Shown here: one piece after another, positions 17,732-26,662 of the stretch
How positions within the stretch are numbered: position 1 is the stretch's first letter
Layout of the letters: every line of letters begins with the position of its first letter
Source of the DNA: Neolewinella maritima
GTDB lineage: Bacteria; Bacteroidota; Bacteroidia; Chitinophagales; Saprospiraceae
Assembly: GCF_923081025.1 (NCBI RefSeq)
Contig: NZ_CAKLPZ010000001.1
Span: 1,426,001-1,490,000 of the forward strand
Length of the DNA: 64,000 nt
Direction of reading: 5' to 3'
The notes under the pieces: model-generated
Databases searched by the model: none
The model's input: only the letters and a program-made list of their open reading frames with translations
Told to the model about the DNA's origin: nothing
Made by a program: the position numbers and the translations under genes

Positions 17732-20008
17732 ATGACGCAAGATCACCCCATCGCCCAACTACAAGAGAAAAAGTCCTACGGTAAGTTCAAGGATATTGAA
17801 GTATGGCCCGGCCGCCCCTATCCCCTCGGAGCGACCTGGTCGCCCGCCGGGGTGAACTTTGCGATCTTCAGCGAGCACGCTACCCAGATCGACTTGTGTT
17901 TGTACCGGCGCGAGAGCCCCAACGTAGAAGCCTACCGCATCCAACTCATGGAGCAGACCGATCAGGTCTGGCACTGTTTCATTCCACATTTAGAGACCGG
18001 CTGGCGCTACGGCTACCGGGCACACGGCGAATGGAATCCCCAGGTAGGAAACCTGTTCAACCCGAATAAGCTGCTGATCGATCCATACACAAAGGCTATT
18101 GACGGGACGATCGAGTGGAACCCCGCCGTCTTTCCGTACCCCATTCACGATAGCGATCCTAAGCGGTACCTGCAGATGGATACGTCCGATAGCGGTCCGT
18201 TTCTGACCAAGGGCGTGGTAATCGATACCACCTACGACTGGGAAGGAGATACCCTACTGGAAACCCCCATGCACGCTACGGTCATTTACGAGATGCACGT
18301 AAAGGGCTTGACGCAGCAGCACCCCGATGTACCCGAAGAGCTTCGCGGCACCTACGCGGGCCTGGCCCATCCGGTCATCATCGACTACCTGAAGGACCTC
18401 GGCGTCACGGCGGTAGAGCTGATGCCGGTACACCACTTCGTGCAGGACAGTCACCTGGTAGAAAAGGGGCTGCGCAACTACTGGGGCTATAACTCCCAGA
18501 GCTTTCTAGCCCCACACGCCGACTATGCGGCAGCGGGCAAGGCCGGTGAGCAGGTGAACGAATTCAAGGATATGGTAAAGGCCCTGCACAAGGCTGGTCT
18601 GGAGGTCATCCTGGATGTTGTGTACAACCATACCGCCGAGGGCAATCACTTTGGACCGATGATCGGCATGAAAGGCCTGGATAATCAGGCGTACTACCGA
18701 CTGGTCGAGGACAATAAGGAGTTCTATATGGACTATACCGGTACGGGTAATACCGTTAACATGGTCCATATCCGTCCGCTTCAGTTAGTGATGGATAGCT
18801 TACGCTACTGGGTCACCGAGATGCACGTCGACGGCTTCCGCTTTGATCTGGCCAGTGCCCTGGCGCGCGGACTGTATGAAGTTGGCAAGCTGAGCACCTT
18901 CCTGGATACCATTCACCAGGACCCGATCATCAGTCAGGTCAAGTTGATCGCCGAACCCTGGGATGTAGGCCCTGGTGGCTATCAGGTCGGCGGCTTTCCC
19001 GTGCTGTGGAGCGAATGGAACGGCAAGTACCGCGATAGTGTACGCGAATTCTGGAAGGGAGACGCCAAGGGCGTTGCCGACCTCGCGTACCGACTCACCG
19101 GAAGCAGCGACCTGTACGAACTGAGCGGCCGGCGGCCGATGGCCAGCATCAACTTCGTTACGGCCCACGACGGGTTCACCCTCAAGGACCTATACAGCTA
19201 CAACGAGAAGCACAACGAAGCGAATGGGGAAGAGAACCGCGACGGGGAGTCGCACAACCACAGCTGGAACTGCGGGGTAGAAGGACCTACCGATAATCCC
19301 GAGATCCAACAACTGCGCCTGCGGATGCAGCGAAACCAACTGGCAACCCTGTTCCTGAGTCAGGGCGTCCCGATGCTATCCATGGGCGATGAGTACGGTC
19401 GTACCCAGAACGGGAACAACAATGCCTACTGCCAGGATAACGAGATCAGCTGGTTCAACTGGGACTGGACCGACGAGCAGAAGGCCATGCATAACTTCAC
19501 CCGTACCCTGATCGAACTGCGCCGGGATAACTTCGTATTCCACCGCCGCCGCTTCTTTAACGGCCGCAAAGTGGAAGAGAAGAGCCTGGGTGATATCCTG
19601 TGGCTCAACCCCACGGGCCACGAGATGACGGATGAAAACTGGTCCGACACCAATCAGCGCAGTCTCGGTATGATCCTCAACGGAGAGGGCATGGACGAGT
19701 ACGACGAGCGAGGGAGGCGCATCAAGGATGATATTTTCCTAATGATCCTTAACGGTTACTGGGAAGGCGTCGAGTTCACCCTGCCGGGCGTTAAGGAATT
19801 CACCCGCTGGGAGTTGCTCCTAGACACGCACTCCAGTGAAGTGCCGGTAGAACAGCTGTACCTGGCCGATGAGAAGTTTCTCCTAGGCTCTCGCAGCATG
19901 TACCTCTTCCGTCTCAAGCTACGCAGTGCCAACCGCACGGCCGAAGGCAAGCGCAAGGTCACCATCGTAGACCAGGTCCGTAAATTGCTGCAAATGATTC
20001 AGGAATAA
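17732..20008 (+). CDS. glgX: Glycogen debranching enzyme GlgX
   Basis: This is a 758-residue GH13 isoamylase-type debranching enzyme. An N-terminal CBM48-like domain (about 28-130) precedes the alpha-amylase barrel. Catalytic residues are Asp372 (DGFRFDLASA, nucleophile), Glu408 (LIAEPWD, acid/base) and Asp480 (TAHDGFTL, transition-state stabiliser). GlgX removes the short alpha-1,6 branches left by glycogen phosphorylase, so this points to glycogen storage. No other glycogen genes are in the window. The PyrR-like gene follows after 9 bases. Confidence 0.95.
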   Translation: MTQDHPIAQLQEKKSYGKFKDIEVWPGRPYPLGATWSPAGVNFAIFSEHATQIDLCLYRRESPNVEAYRIQLMEQTDQVWHCFIPHLETGWRYGYRAHGEWNPQVGNLFNPNKLLIDPYTKAIDGTIEWNPAVFPYPIHDSDPKRYLQMDTSDSGPFLTKGVVIDTTYDWEGDTLLETPMHATVIYEMHVKGLTQQHPDVPEELRGTYAGLAHPVIIDYLKDLGVTAVELMPVHHFVQDSHLVEKGLRNYWGYNSQSFLAPHADYAAAGKAGEQVNEFKDMVKALHKAGLEVILDVVYNHTAEGNHFGPMIGMKGLDNQAYYRLVEDNKEFYMDYTGTGNTVNMVHIRPLQLVMDSLRYWVTEMHVDGFRFDLASALARGLYEVGKLSTFLDTIHQDPIISQVKLIAEPWDVGPGGYQVGGFPVLWSEWNGKYRDSVREFWKGDAKGVADLAYRLTGSSDLYELSGRRPMASINFVTAHDGFTLKDLYSYNEKHNEANGEENRDGESHNHSWNCGVEGPTDNPEIQQLRLRMQRNQLATLFLSQGVPMLSMGDEYGRTQNGNNNAYCQDNEISWFNWDWTDEQKAMHNFTRTLIELRRDNFVFHRRRFFNGRKVEEKSLGDILWLNPTGHEMTDENWSDTNQRSLGMILNGEGMDEYDERGRRIKDDIFLMILNGYWEGVEFTLPGVKEFTRWELLLDTHSSEVPVEQLYLADEKFLLGSRSMYLFRLKLRSANRTAEGKRKVTIVDQVRKLLQMIQE

Positions 20009-20017
20009 GCCCGGACT

Positions 20018-20506
20018 ATGCAGTTACTGACCCACACGCAGATCAACGCCAAGGTGACCCGCCTGGCCATGGAGATCCTCGAGCATAATACGGAGGAAAG
20101 CGAGCTCTACATCCTCGGCATCAACCGCCGGGGTATGGAGCTCGCCCGCCGGCTGACCCAGGATCTGAGCCGACTATCCGATGCGCCATTTCATTTATGG
20201 AACGTGCGCATCGATCCCCGCGATCCCCTGGGGGGCGGTGCGGTGCTGGATCATGACGTCAAGGAACTGGACGGCAAACCCGTGCTCTTAGTAGACGACG
20301 TAGCCAATACGGGCCGTACGCTCTTCTACGCGCTGGCTCCTCTGCAGCAGGTGCTGCCCAAGAAGATCGAAGTAGCCGTACTGGTCGATCGCCGGCACAA
20401 AGCATGGCCCATCTACGTCACCTATAGTGGCATGGTCCTTTCTACTACCCTGGGAGATAATATCCTGGTGGAGTTCGGACAGGAGGATGTGGCAGTGCTG
20501 GAGTAG
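20018..20506 (+). CDS. PyrR-like phosphoribosyltransferase
   Basis: This 162-residue type I phosphoribosyltransferase has the PRPP-binding loop PVLLVDDVANTGRTL at about residues 88-102 and the PyrR-like segment AVLVDRRHKAWPIYVTYSG. PyrR proteins in other phyla bind pyrimidine-operon mRNA and have uracil phosphoribosyltransferase activity. In Bacteroidota such proteins often lie outside pyr operons, as here, so a regulatory role is not supported by context. It ends 16 bases from the convergent TonB-receptor gene, with no visible terminator between. Confidence 0.82.
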   Translation: MQLLTHTQINAKVTRLAMEILEHNTEESELYILGINRRGMELARRLTQDLSRLSDAPFHLWNVRIDPRDPLGGGAVLDHDVKELDGKPVLLVDDVANTGRTLFYALAPLQQVLPKKIEVAVLVDRRHKAWPIYVTYSGMVLSTTLGDNILVEFGQEDVAVLE

Positions 20507-20522
20507 GAAGACCCGACCGAAG

Positions 20523-22991
20523 TTACAGGCGTACGCCCACCGTAAGGTAAAAGGAGCGGGGTGCGCTAGGTATGATGCCCGGTCCGGGGTAGCCGGTGGC
20601 GCGTCGGGTAAAGTAGGTTTCGTCAAAGAGGTTGTTGATGCCGCTTTCAATGGTCAGACGCCGCCAGCGGTAGCTGAGGCTGAGGTCCGCTACGCCGTAG
20701 GCTGGGATAGTACCTACAATGCCACTCTGGTTGTCTGCGCGGTCCTGGAGGGCATTACTGGCATCGGTATACTGACGGGTGAGGTAGCTGTACTGCAGGG
20801 ATCCCAGCAAGTCTCCGTAGCCAAAGCGCAGTCCGGTCTTTACATTCAGACGGGGGATGAACTCGACCTCGTTACCTACCACGCCGGCCGTGGCCGAACT
20901 GGTGTACCGGGAGCTGGTCACGCTGGTGTTCGCAAAGGTGGTGAGGGTGTAGGGGACTTCCTGACCGGTAGCACCGGTGAGTACATTAAGTTCGACGAGG
21001 CTTTCCAGGCCGAAGAGCGTGGCGGCCCCGATGTTGCCCCGTAGCCGTACGATGCGGCCGGTTTCGACCGCTTCGCCGTCCGCATTCTGCCGTACTTCCG
21101 GTGTTAGTACTTCCCCCAATCGATTTCCGTAGCGGATCGTAAAGGCATTGGCGGAATAGGTCCAGCGTTCGGAGCGGCCGCGTAGTCCGATATCAGCCGT
21201 AAAGCCCCGTTCGTCACGGATATTAGGATCGACCTGAAAACTCGGATTCACGATGCGGATGTCACTGAAGGTGACCGAGCGATAGTTCTCGCTCACGTTG
21301 GCGAATAGCTCCAGGCGCTCGCTAGCTTGGTAGCCCAGGCCTACTCCCAGCAGCAGCAGGTTACGTTCGAACACTCGATCGTCAGAAAACCGCTCGTCGC
21401 GGATCGGATTGCCCGCCAGGTCGAAGTCGATCTGCCGGTAGCTACCATCTGAGGCCGTGCGGATATATTCGTAGCGGGCACCGGGCGTCACGCTGAGCCG
21501 GTCGGAGAGGTAGAAGATGTGCTCCCCGAATACGGCTACGTTGCGGTTCGGAAAACTGAATTGAGACTGATTGGGGTAGCTAGGGTAGCGGTCCGCGGCC
21601 AGACGGAAGTTCGCTTCTGCCTCCGCCGTGCCGGGCCCCTGCACGGCGGTATTCTCCGCCCGGTACACTTTCACGCCGATCAGGGCGATGGCGTCGCGGC
21701 TCGCCAGGCGGTAGCGGTGGAGCAGGCGGGCCTCCACGCCGTAATTCTGGAATGTACCCAGTAGCAGATCGCGCGGAGCCGTAGGGTCATCGATCTGGCT
21801 TACCCGGTTAGTCCGGAAGCCCACCGCGTCACGCGACGCATCCAGTCCGAAGGCCTGCAGACTGAAGGTGAGCCGATCGGTAAATTTGTGATCGACCCTT
21901 AAGCTGAACAGGTTCCAGTTCACCGCAAACCAGTTGCGCGCCCGGTTGCTGCTGTAGGGGGCACTATAGAACTGCGCGTCGGTGAGTCCCCCGGCCTGCT
22001 GTGCCAGGTAGTCCTGGTAGGTATACTCCAGACTGACCGTCGTATTGGGCGAGAACGCAGGTGCGAAGTCGAGGTGCAGGAAGGCGGTATGGGCGGAGAA
22101 CCCGCTATTGGAGCGAAAGCCGTCCCCACGCTTGTAGTTATAGAAGCCGTAGTAACCGACTGGACCCAGCTGTCCGCTCAGGCTATTGAAGGACGTAAAT
22201 AGCCCGTTCGAGCCGCCGGTCTGCCGGCTAATCAGCTCGATCTTTTTGGCCCGATTGGGCTCGCGGAGAATGAAATTGACCAGTCCGCCGAACTGGGTGC
22301 CGTACTGTAAACTAGCGGCACCGCGAATCACCTCCACCCGGGCCAGGGCCTCTGCCGGTGGGGTGTAGTAGCTCTCTGGATACCCCAGCACATCAGCGCT
22401 AATATCGTAGCCGTTCTGCCGGGTATTGAAGCTAGCCGAGCGATTGGGATCAAGGCCGCGGCCACCGACGTTAAGCTGTAATCCGGCATCATCGTTTTCG
22501 TAGATATTCAATCCGGACACTTCCCCGTAGATCTGTCGCGCCTGGTTCGTCGCCAGGTTTACGGTCAGTGCGTCGAGACTGACTACCTCCGTTTTCCGAC
22601 CGGCATAGATGGCTGTCCCCTCGACAGCCCGGAGCCTGGTAAGGGCAGCCCTACGTTCGGCCTCAGCGGTTACCAGTACGGAACTCAACGTTTGACTGAG
22701 CGGGCGTAGAGTTATCCGCAGCGCGGTTGTGCCGCTGCTCAGTTGAAGTTGTCGGCTCGTGAAGCCAGTAGCGAAAACAGTAAGGGTCAGGGTGTCTATA
22801 CCGGTCGGAAAATTAACCGCTGCGCTACCATCGGCCCCGGTCGATACGAGCGTTGTGGTTTCCGCTACGTAGAGTTCGGCTGCAGGAATACTAATCCCAC
22901 CACTGTCCACTACAGTGACCAAGCTGATGGACTGGCTGAGAAGCAAGCAGGATGTAAGCAAGCAGGCCACCAGAAGTCCGAGCCGATTCAC
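20523..22991 (-). CDS. TonB-dependent outer-membrane receptor, FecA-like
   Basis: This 822-residue receptor has a signal peptide (NRLGLLVACLLTSCLLLSQS), a carboxypeptidase-regulatory-like beta-sandwich domain (about 25-105), a plug with QIYGEVSGLNIYENDDAGLQ and VIRGAASLQYGTQFGG, and a C-terminal barrel ending in aromatic FYLTVGVRL. The plug sequence is of the ferric-dicitrate/FecA-like class. It is the last gene of the DUF4856-imelysin-HTTM operon and should be its outer-membrane import channel, using TonB energy. I chose the GTG at 22991 because the signal peptide follows at once. An ATG at 23111 overlapping the upstream stop would place 40 polar residues before the signal. A 7-bp inverted repeat lies just upstream. 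Confidence 0.88.
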   Translation of the reverse strand: MNRLGLLVACLLTSCLLLSQSISLVTVVDSGGISIPAAELYVAETTTLVSTGADGSAAVNFPTGIDTLTLTVFATGFTSRQLQLSSGTTALRITLRPLSQTLSSVLVTAEAERRAALTRLRAVEGTAIYAGRKTEVVSLDALTVNLATNQARQIYGEVSGLNIYENDDAGLQLNVGGRGLDPNRSASFNTRQNGYDISADVLGYPESYYTPPAEALARVEVIRGAASLQYGTQFGGLVNFILREPNRAKKIELISRQTGGSNGLFTSFNSLSGQLGPVGYYGFYNYKRGDGFRSNSGFSAHTAFLHLDFAPAFSPNTTVSLEYTYQDYLAQQAGGLTDAQFYSAPYSSNRARNWFAVNWNLFSLRVDHKFTDRLTFSLQAFGLDASRDAVGFRTNRVSQIDDPTAPRDLLLGTFQNYGVEARLLHRYRLASRDAIALIGVKVYRAENTAVQGPGTAEAEANFRLAADRYPSYPNQSQFSFPNRNVAVFGEHIFYLSDRLSVTPGARYEYIRTASDGSYRQIDFDLAGNPIRDERFSDDRVFERNLLLLGVGLGYQASERLELFANVSENYRSVTFSDIRIVNPSFQVDPNIRDERGFTADIGLRGRSERWTYSANAFTIRYGNRLGEVLTPEVRQNADGEAVETGRIVRLRGNIGAATLFGLESLVELNVLTGATGQEVPYTLTTFANTSVTSSRYTSSATAGVVGNEVEFIPRLNVKTGLRFGYGDLLGSLQYSYLTRQYTDASNALQDRADNQSGIVGTIPAYGVADLSLSYRWRRLTIESGINNLFDETYFTRRATGYPGPGIIPSAPRSFYLTVGVRL

Positions 22992-23014
22992 GCCAGGCCA
23001 GCACGATCGGTCCC

Positions 23015-23038
23015 CTATCCGAATGAATCTACGGATAG
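23015..23038. repeat. 7-bp inverted repeat before the TonB receptor
   Basis: CTATCCG at 23015-23021 and CGGATAG at 23032-23038 form a perfect inverted repeat with a 10-base spacer. It lies in the 109-base gap between the HTTM gene and the GTG start of the TonB receptor, 23 bases before that start. It could be a small mRNA hairpin or a protein-binding site; no U-tract follows, so it is not a terminator. Confidence 0.5.
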
Positions 23039-23100
23039 CGTAGACTCGGCGTGCAATGCCTCGCCCTTGGCATTCCGCTGGAACAGGTAGTGGTACTGCT

Positions 23101-24405
23101 TTAAAATCCATAGATCGTGTCGTTGAAGGGCATGAGCCAGCGTTCCACCGGCTCGTCGATATCGATAGCCGCCAGGTCCACCTCGGGATTGACGTACCGC
23201 TGGCTCAGCCGCCCATTCAGCGCCACATAGCTATCGACGTACACGGCGGGTTCCAGGAAGCCTTCCGCCCGGTACCGCTCGGCAAGAAAGTGGGCGTACT
23301 GCAGTACGAAGTCAGGCTGCGTAGCCATCTGCTTTTCCTGGAAGGCGGTGAGGTACTGCCGATTATCTACTACCGCGCGGCGATCGCTCTGTGCGTCCCG
23401 CACCGTGAAGGTGGCCAGCCCGGCCTTTTCCATCAGCATCACCCGCCACGAAAAGCGGTAGCCGGTTTCCGTCCAGAATAGCTCTTGGTCGTAGAGCAGG
23501 TACCGTAGGGGGAGGAGTAGATGGACCAGTAGAAGAATGGTAATTGCTACATGCCGCCACCTGGTATCCCTGCCGGAGATGGACGTGATGGATGGCATAG
23601 ACGGCAGGCGGATTCGCGACAGCACTGCCAAAATGCGGTCATGCATCTCCGGACCGAAAAAGATCAGCGCACTCACGATCATGATGTAGGGGAACATCCC
23701 GATCGGGAACAGCACGCGGGTGAGCACGTGAAATACCACCACCAGTGCGAAAGCCATCGTGCGGGTACGCCGCCAGTATAGGAGAAAAGGAATCGCCAGG
23801 TCATACGCCGCCCCGCCCCAGGCGAAGCCGTAATGGACCCACCGCTGCTGCAATAGGTCACCGAGCAGTGGGATGCTGTACTTCGCCGGTAGCCAGATGG
23901 CCAGTGGCTGCGCCTGCAGCAACCAGTCTGAATTGAGCTTTGCCAGTCCGGCGTAGAAGTAGACCACGGCCACGAAGAGGCGTAGCACATTGCCGTACAG
24001 GGGATCGATCTTGCACCCGCGTGCCGCCGCCCAACCCGCCGGAATGGGGATGAAGCAAAGCAGCAGAGAAAGGGAGCTAATGAAGTAGTAATGATTGAGG
24101 TAGGTGGTCTTGTCCATCAGTTCGATGTAGGTGAAACTGAGGAAAAAGACCACCATCGCCAGTCGGTAGCGGTAGCCTACGGTGATGCAGCAGGCGGCCA
24201 CGGCTGCCACCGCGAAAAGGCCGTAGGTGTACACGCCCAGGGGCTGCACCCACTCGAAGTAGCGGTAGGAAAAGTGAAAGTCGGGTTGGAGGTACAGTTT
24301 ATCGATCCAGCCGTACGCCCAGAAGCGGATGATGCTGAGCAGCATCATCAGTCCGAAGCCGGTACGAAAAACCACTAAGGGGCTAGCACTAATCTCCGTC
24401 CGCAT
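23101..24405 (-). CDS. HTTM-domain, vitamin K-dependent gamma-carboxylase-like membrane protein
   Basis: This 434-residue inner-membrane protein has the horizontally transferred transmembrane (HTTM) domain shared with animal vitamin K-dependent gamma-glutamyl carboxylase. Alignable signatures are YIELMDKTTYLNHYY (about 93-107), VVYFYAGLAKLNSDWLL (147-163) and FHVLTRVLFPIGMFPYIM (225-242). Lys156 in AGLAKLNSDW corresponds to the catalytic-base lysine of the human enzyme (AGVKKLDADW), while the preceding lysine is Ala here. The bacterial function is unknown. The C-terminal part lacks the long lumenal domain of the animal enzyme. It overlaps the imelysin gene by 17 bases. Operon context suggests a role in metal or iron-complex uptake or in modifying a partner lipoprotein (inference). 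Confidence 0.88.
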   Translation of the reverse strand: MRTEISASPLVVFRTGFGLMMLLSIIRFWAYGWIDKLYLQPDFHFSYRYFEWVQPLGVYTYGLFAVAAVAACCITVGYRYRLAMVVFFLSFTYIELMDKTTYLNHYYFISSLSLLLCFIPIPAGWAAARGCKIDPLYGNVLRLFVAVVYFYAGLAKLNSDWLLQAQPLAIWLPAKYSIPLLGDLLQQRWVHYGFAWGGAAYDLAIPFLLYWRRTRTMAFALVVVFHVLTRVLFPIGMFPYIMIVSALIFFGPEMHDRILAVLSRIRLPSMPSITSISGRDTRWRHVAITILLLVHLLLPLRYLLYDQELFWTETGYRFSWRVMLMEKAGLATFTVRDAQSDRRAVVDNRQYLTAFQEKQMATQPDFVLQYAHFLAERYRAEGFLEPAVYVDSYVALNGRLSQRYVNPEVDLAAIDIDEPVERWLMPFNDTIYGF

Positions 24406-25414
24406 CCACGAAGTCGACGTTGATGCTCAGGGCCTGCAGCATGTCCACCTTGAGCAGGATAACATTGCGCTGTAGGGCATCGTAGAGCTGCAGCATACCA
24501 CCGTTATCGGTCGTAACCTGGGTGGCAAAGTCCCGGTCGAGCGAAGCGGCCTGGGTACGCGCCTCCCGGAACTGTGCCCGGATCCGCGTGCTGAGTAGGT
24601 CGCCATCACGCCGCACGCCAAGGGCATCCAGGTAAGTAGCCAGGCCCAGTTCAGCGTCGAAGAAGTTACTGGCAGCATCCAGACCTTCCAAAAATAGCGC
24701 CCGACTGAGGTCGCCACTATAGAGCGCCTCCGCGCGATCGGGCAGCGGTCCGTTGCCGAACACGCCCGCGGGAATGCCCACCTTGCCGGCGCGAAGATTG
24801 CGCTCGTACCACTGCACGAAGCTGTTGACCGTACGATCCACGGACGCCGTAGCACTATTTCCGGAATTGGCCACGTAGGTCGCCCGGTAGGTCGTGGTCC
24901 ACGCATCCTCTGCCTCGGTAGCCAGATACAGTATGCGATCAGTCAGCCGCTGCAACTGCTCGACGTGTTGGGCGGGGTCGCCGGTGCCGAAGAGAAGCAG
25001 GTCGAGGGCGGGGAAGCCCTGAATGTCGGTATTAGACGGCAGCGTGAGGTCGGCATCCGATTGAGCGAACAGCCGACTGCTGTCGGTGGGGTATACGTTA
25101 AGCTGTTCCCGCAGCCGCAGCTGCTGTCCCGGACCAACCATAAAGGGACTCAGCCGCTGCCAGCTCAGATAGGCCGTAGCGAAGTCTGTCCGCACGGTAG
25201 CCAGTGCGGTAGGCTCGGGTGCCGTAGCGTATGCATTGACCGACGCATCCAGCGTACGGGCGGCAGCAGTAAAGTCCTGGTAGGCAGGTACGATGATCTG
25301 ATCGGCCCAGAAGGTGAGCATCTTACCGCGATCGAAGGATGCAGTGTCTACTTCGGCAGGCTCGGGCTCACAGGCCAGTAGAAGCAGCGGGAGCAGGTAG
25401 AGTAATCGGTACAT
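24389..25414 (-). CDS. Imelysin-family (peptidase M75-like) lipoprotein
   Basis: This is a 341-residue lipoprotein (lipobox LLLAC, Cys15) of the imelysin/IrpA family, an alpha-helical periplasmic or surface fold found in iron-regulated operons. Family features include LSWQRLSPFMVGPG near 83-96, RLREQLNVYPTDSSRL and VNSFVQWYERNL. The family's signature GxHxxE is not kept at the expected place: residues 133-138 read GFPALD, so the metal-type His and Glu are Pro and Asp. It is 6 bases downstream of the DUF4856 gene and overlaps HTTM, so all are one transcript. It probably works as an iron- or metal-complex-binding accessory protein. Confidence 0.88.
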   Translation of the reverse strand: MYRLLYLLPLLLLACEPEPAEVDTASFDRGKMLTFWADQIIVPAYQDFTAAARTLDASVNAYATAPEPTALATVRTDFATAYLSWQRLSPFMVGPGQQLRLREQLNVYPTDSSRLFAQSDADLTLPSNTDIQGFPALDLLLFGTGDPAQHVEQLQRLTDRILYLATEAEDAWTTTYRATYVANSGNSATASVDRTVNSFVQWYERNLRAGKVGIPAGVFGNGPLPDRAEALYSGDLSRALFLEGLDAASNFFDAELGLATYLDALGVRRDGDLLSTRIRAQFREARTQAASLDRDFATQVTTDNGGMLQLYDALQRNVILLKVDMLQALSINVDFVDADGD

Positions 25415-25420
25415 AACTGA

Positions 25421-26641
25421 TCAATTAGCGGCGGCGGTGTAGGAAAAGGCGAAGCGGTCGGCAATCTGCTGTCCCAGTTCACGGACCGTAGCCGGTTCAA
25501 CGGCCCAGAAGCCGGTAGGGTAGTCTCCGTACAGGCTGTCGAGCATGGTGCCGACCTCGGCGCGGGAGAAGTAGGGGGCTCCCGTAGCGGGGTCGCGGGT
25601 GAACTGCAGACTGTACACGAAGCCGTACGCCTCACTCAGCGCATGGAAGCCCGCTGAAGGGCCGTTAGCCGACTCCAGCGCCGTAGATCCCCGGGCCAGG
25701 TAGAAGGTGGCCCGCACGGCGATAACGCGGCTGAGCAGCTCCTGAATGCGGTTCGCCTGTTGGTCGCGCTCGGTGAAGTCGTCCGCCACGATCGCGGCCC
25801 GACCCCGCAGGAAGGCCCGGAAGACGTCTTCGGCGATACCACTGAAGTCATCGTCCTGATCGACCCGGTCCAGGTACTCATTGAGGAAGCTGTCGTCATC
25901 ACCCAAGCTGGTGAGTGGGGTAGCGGGGGTGGGGGAAGCACCGAACACATAGCCATACGCTTCATCCCACTTATGCTCCATCGTAGTGTAGGCCGCTCCG
26001 TCTTCCGTGACTCCAGCCGATTGATTCTCCCGGTTCCGCGCCTCGTCCAGTACGGAGGGGCTGAGGTAGTTATTCAGCGTCTGATCGAGCATCAGAGCAC
26101 CGAGCAGCGACTTGGCGAAGGCCTGGTTGTATTCTAGCCCGCCGGCATTGACGTAGCGGGTGCTGGTCCCATCCGCCACCTGACCGGCCTGGCCGGCCTG
26201 CGCTACGGTGTTCCAGGCGGGATATACTTCGCTTGCCTGCCGGCGGGGGTAGCTATCGAAGGTTGTGCGGATGGCCGTTGCATCCGTAGCGTTGGCGCTG
26301 AAGTAGTCGGCACTGGCGGCGACCTTGCTGCGCAGTGATTTGTCGGAGGCGTTCAGCGCGGCATCGACGAAGGGGGATACGTCTTCTCCGTTGGGTCCGG
26401 CGTTGCGGAACATAGCCAGTAGATCGGATTCGCTGCGCGTGGTGTCCAATAGGGCTGCTACGAGTGCTTCGGCCATAGCGATGCGGGTGGTTTGTCCGTC
26501 AAAGGATACGGTAGACATTCCCGCCCGCTCGAAGGTGTAGGTAGCGGGTAGTTCGAGAACGGGCTCGGGCAGATCGTCGTCGTCCTGGCAGGCGGTGAGT
26601 AATAGACCGAGAAGCAGGAGGAAGGGAAGCGTACGAATCAT
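25421..26641 (-). CDS. DUF4856 lipoprotein
   Basis: This 406-residue lipoprotein (lipobox LLLTAC, Cys18, then acidic QDDDDLPEP) is related to imelysins and matches the DUF4856 family by MEHKWDEAYGYVFG (about 215-228) and SAGFHALSEAYGF near residue 340. The latter has an HxxxE arrangement that could bind a metal, unlike the neighbouring imelysin paralogue. It is the first gene of the operon, with the promoter and a repeated site directly upstream. Its function is not established. A surface or periplasmic component of iron or metal acquisition is the best inference from operon partners. Confidence 0.87.
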   Translation of the reverse strand: MIRTLPFLLLLGLLLTACQDDDDLPEPVLELPATYTFERAGMSTVSFDGQTTRIAMAEALVAALLDTTRSESDLLAMFRNAGPNGEDVSPFVDAALNASDKSLRSKVAASADYFSANATDATAIRTTFDSYPRRQASEVYPAWNTVAQAGQAGQVADGTSTRYVNAGGLEYNQAFAKSLLGALMLDQTLNNYLSPSVLDEARNRENQSAGVTEDGAAYTTMEHKWDEAYGYVFGASPTPATPLTSLGDDDSFLNEYLDRVDQDDDFSGIAEDVFRAFLRGRAAIVADDFTERDQQANRIQELLSRVIAVRATFYLARGSTALESANGPSAGFHALSEAYGFVYSLQFTRDPATGAPYFSRAEVGTMLDSLYGDYPTGFWAVEPATVRELGQQIADRFAFSYTAAAN

Positions 26642-26662
26642 AGCGGTTACTATCTATACTGA

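Noticed and set aside
22992-23111. ATG at 23111 as start of the FecA-like receptor
   Set aside because: It would place 40 polar residues before the signal peptide; the GTG at 22991 fits far better.
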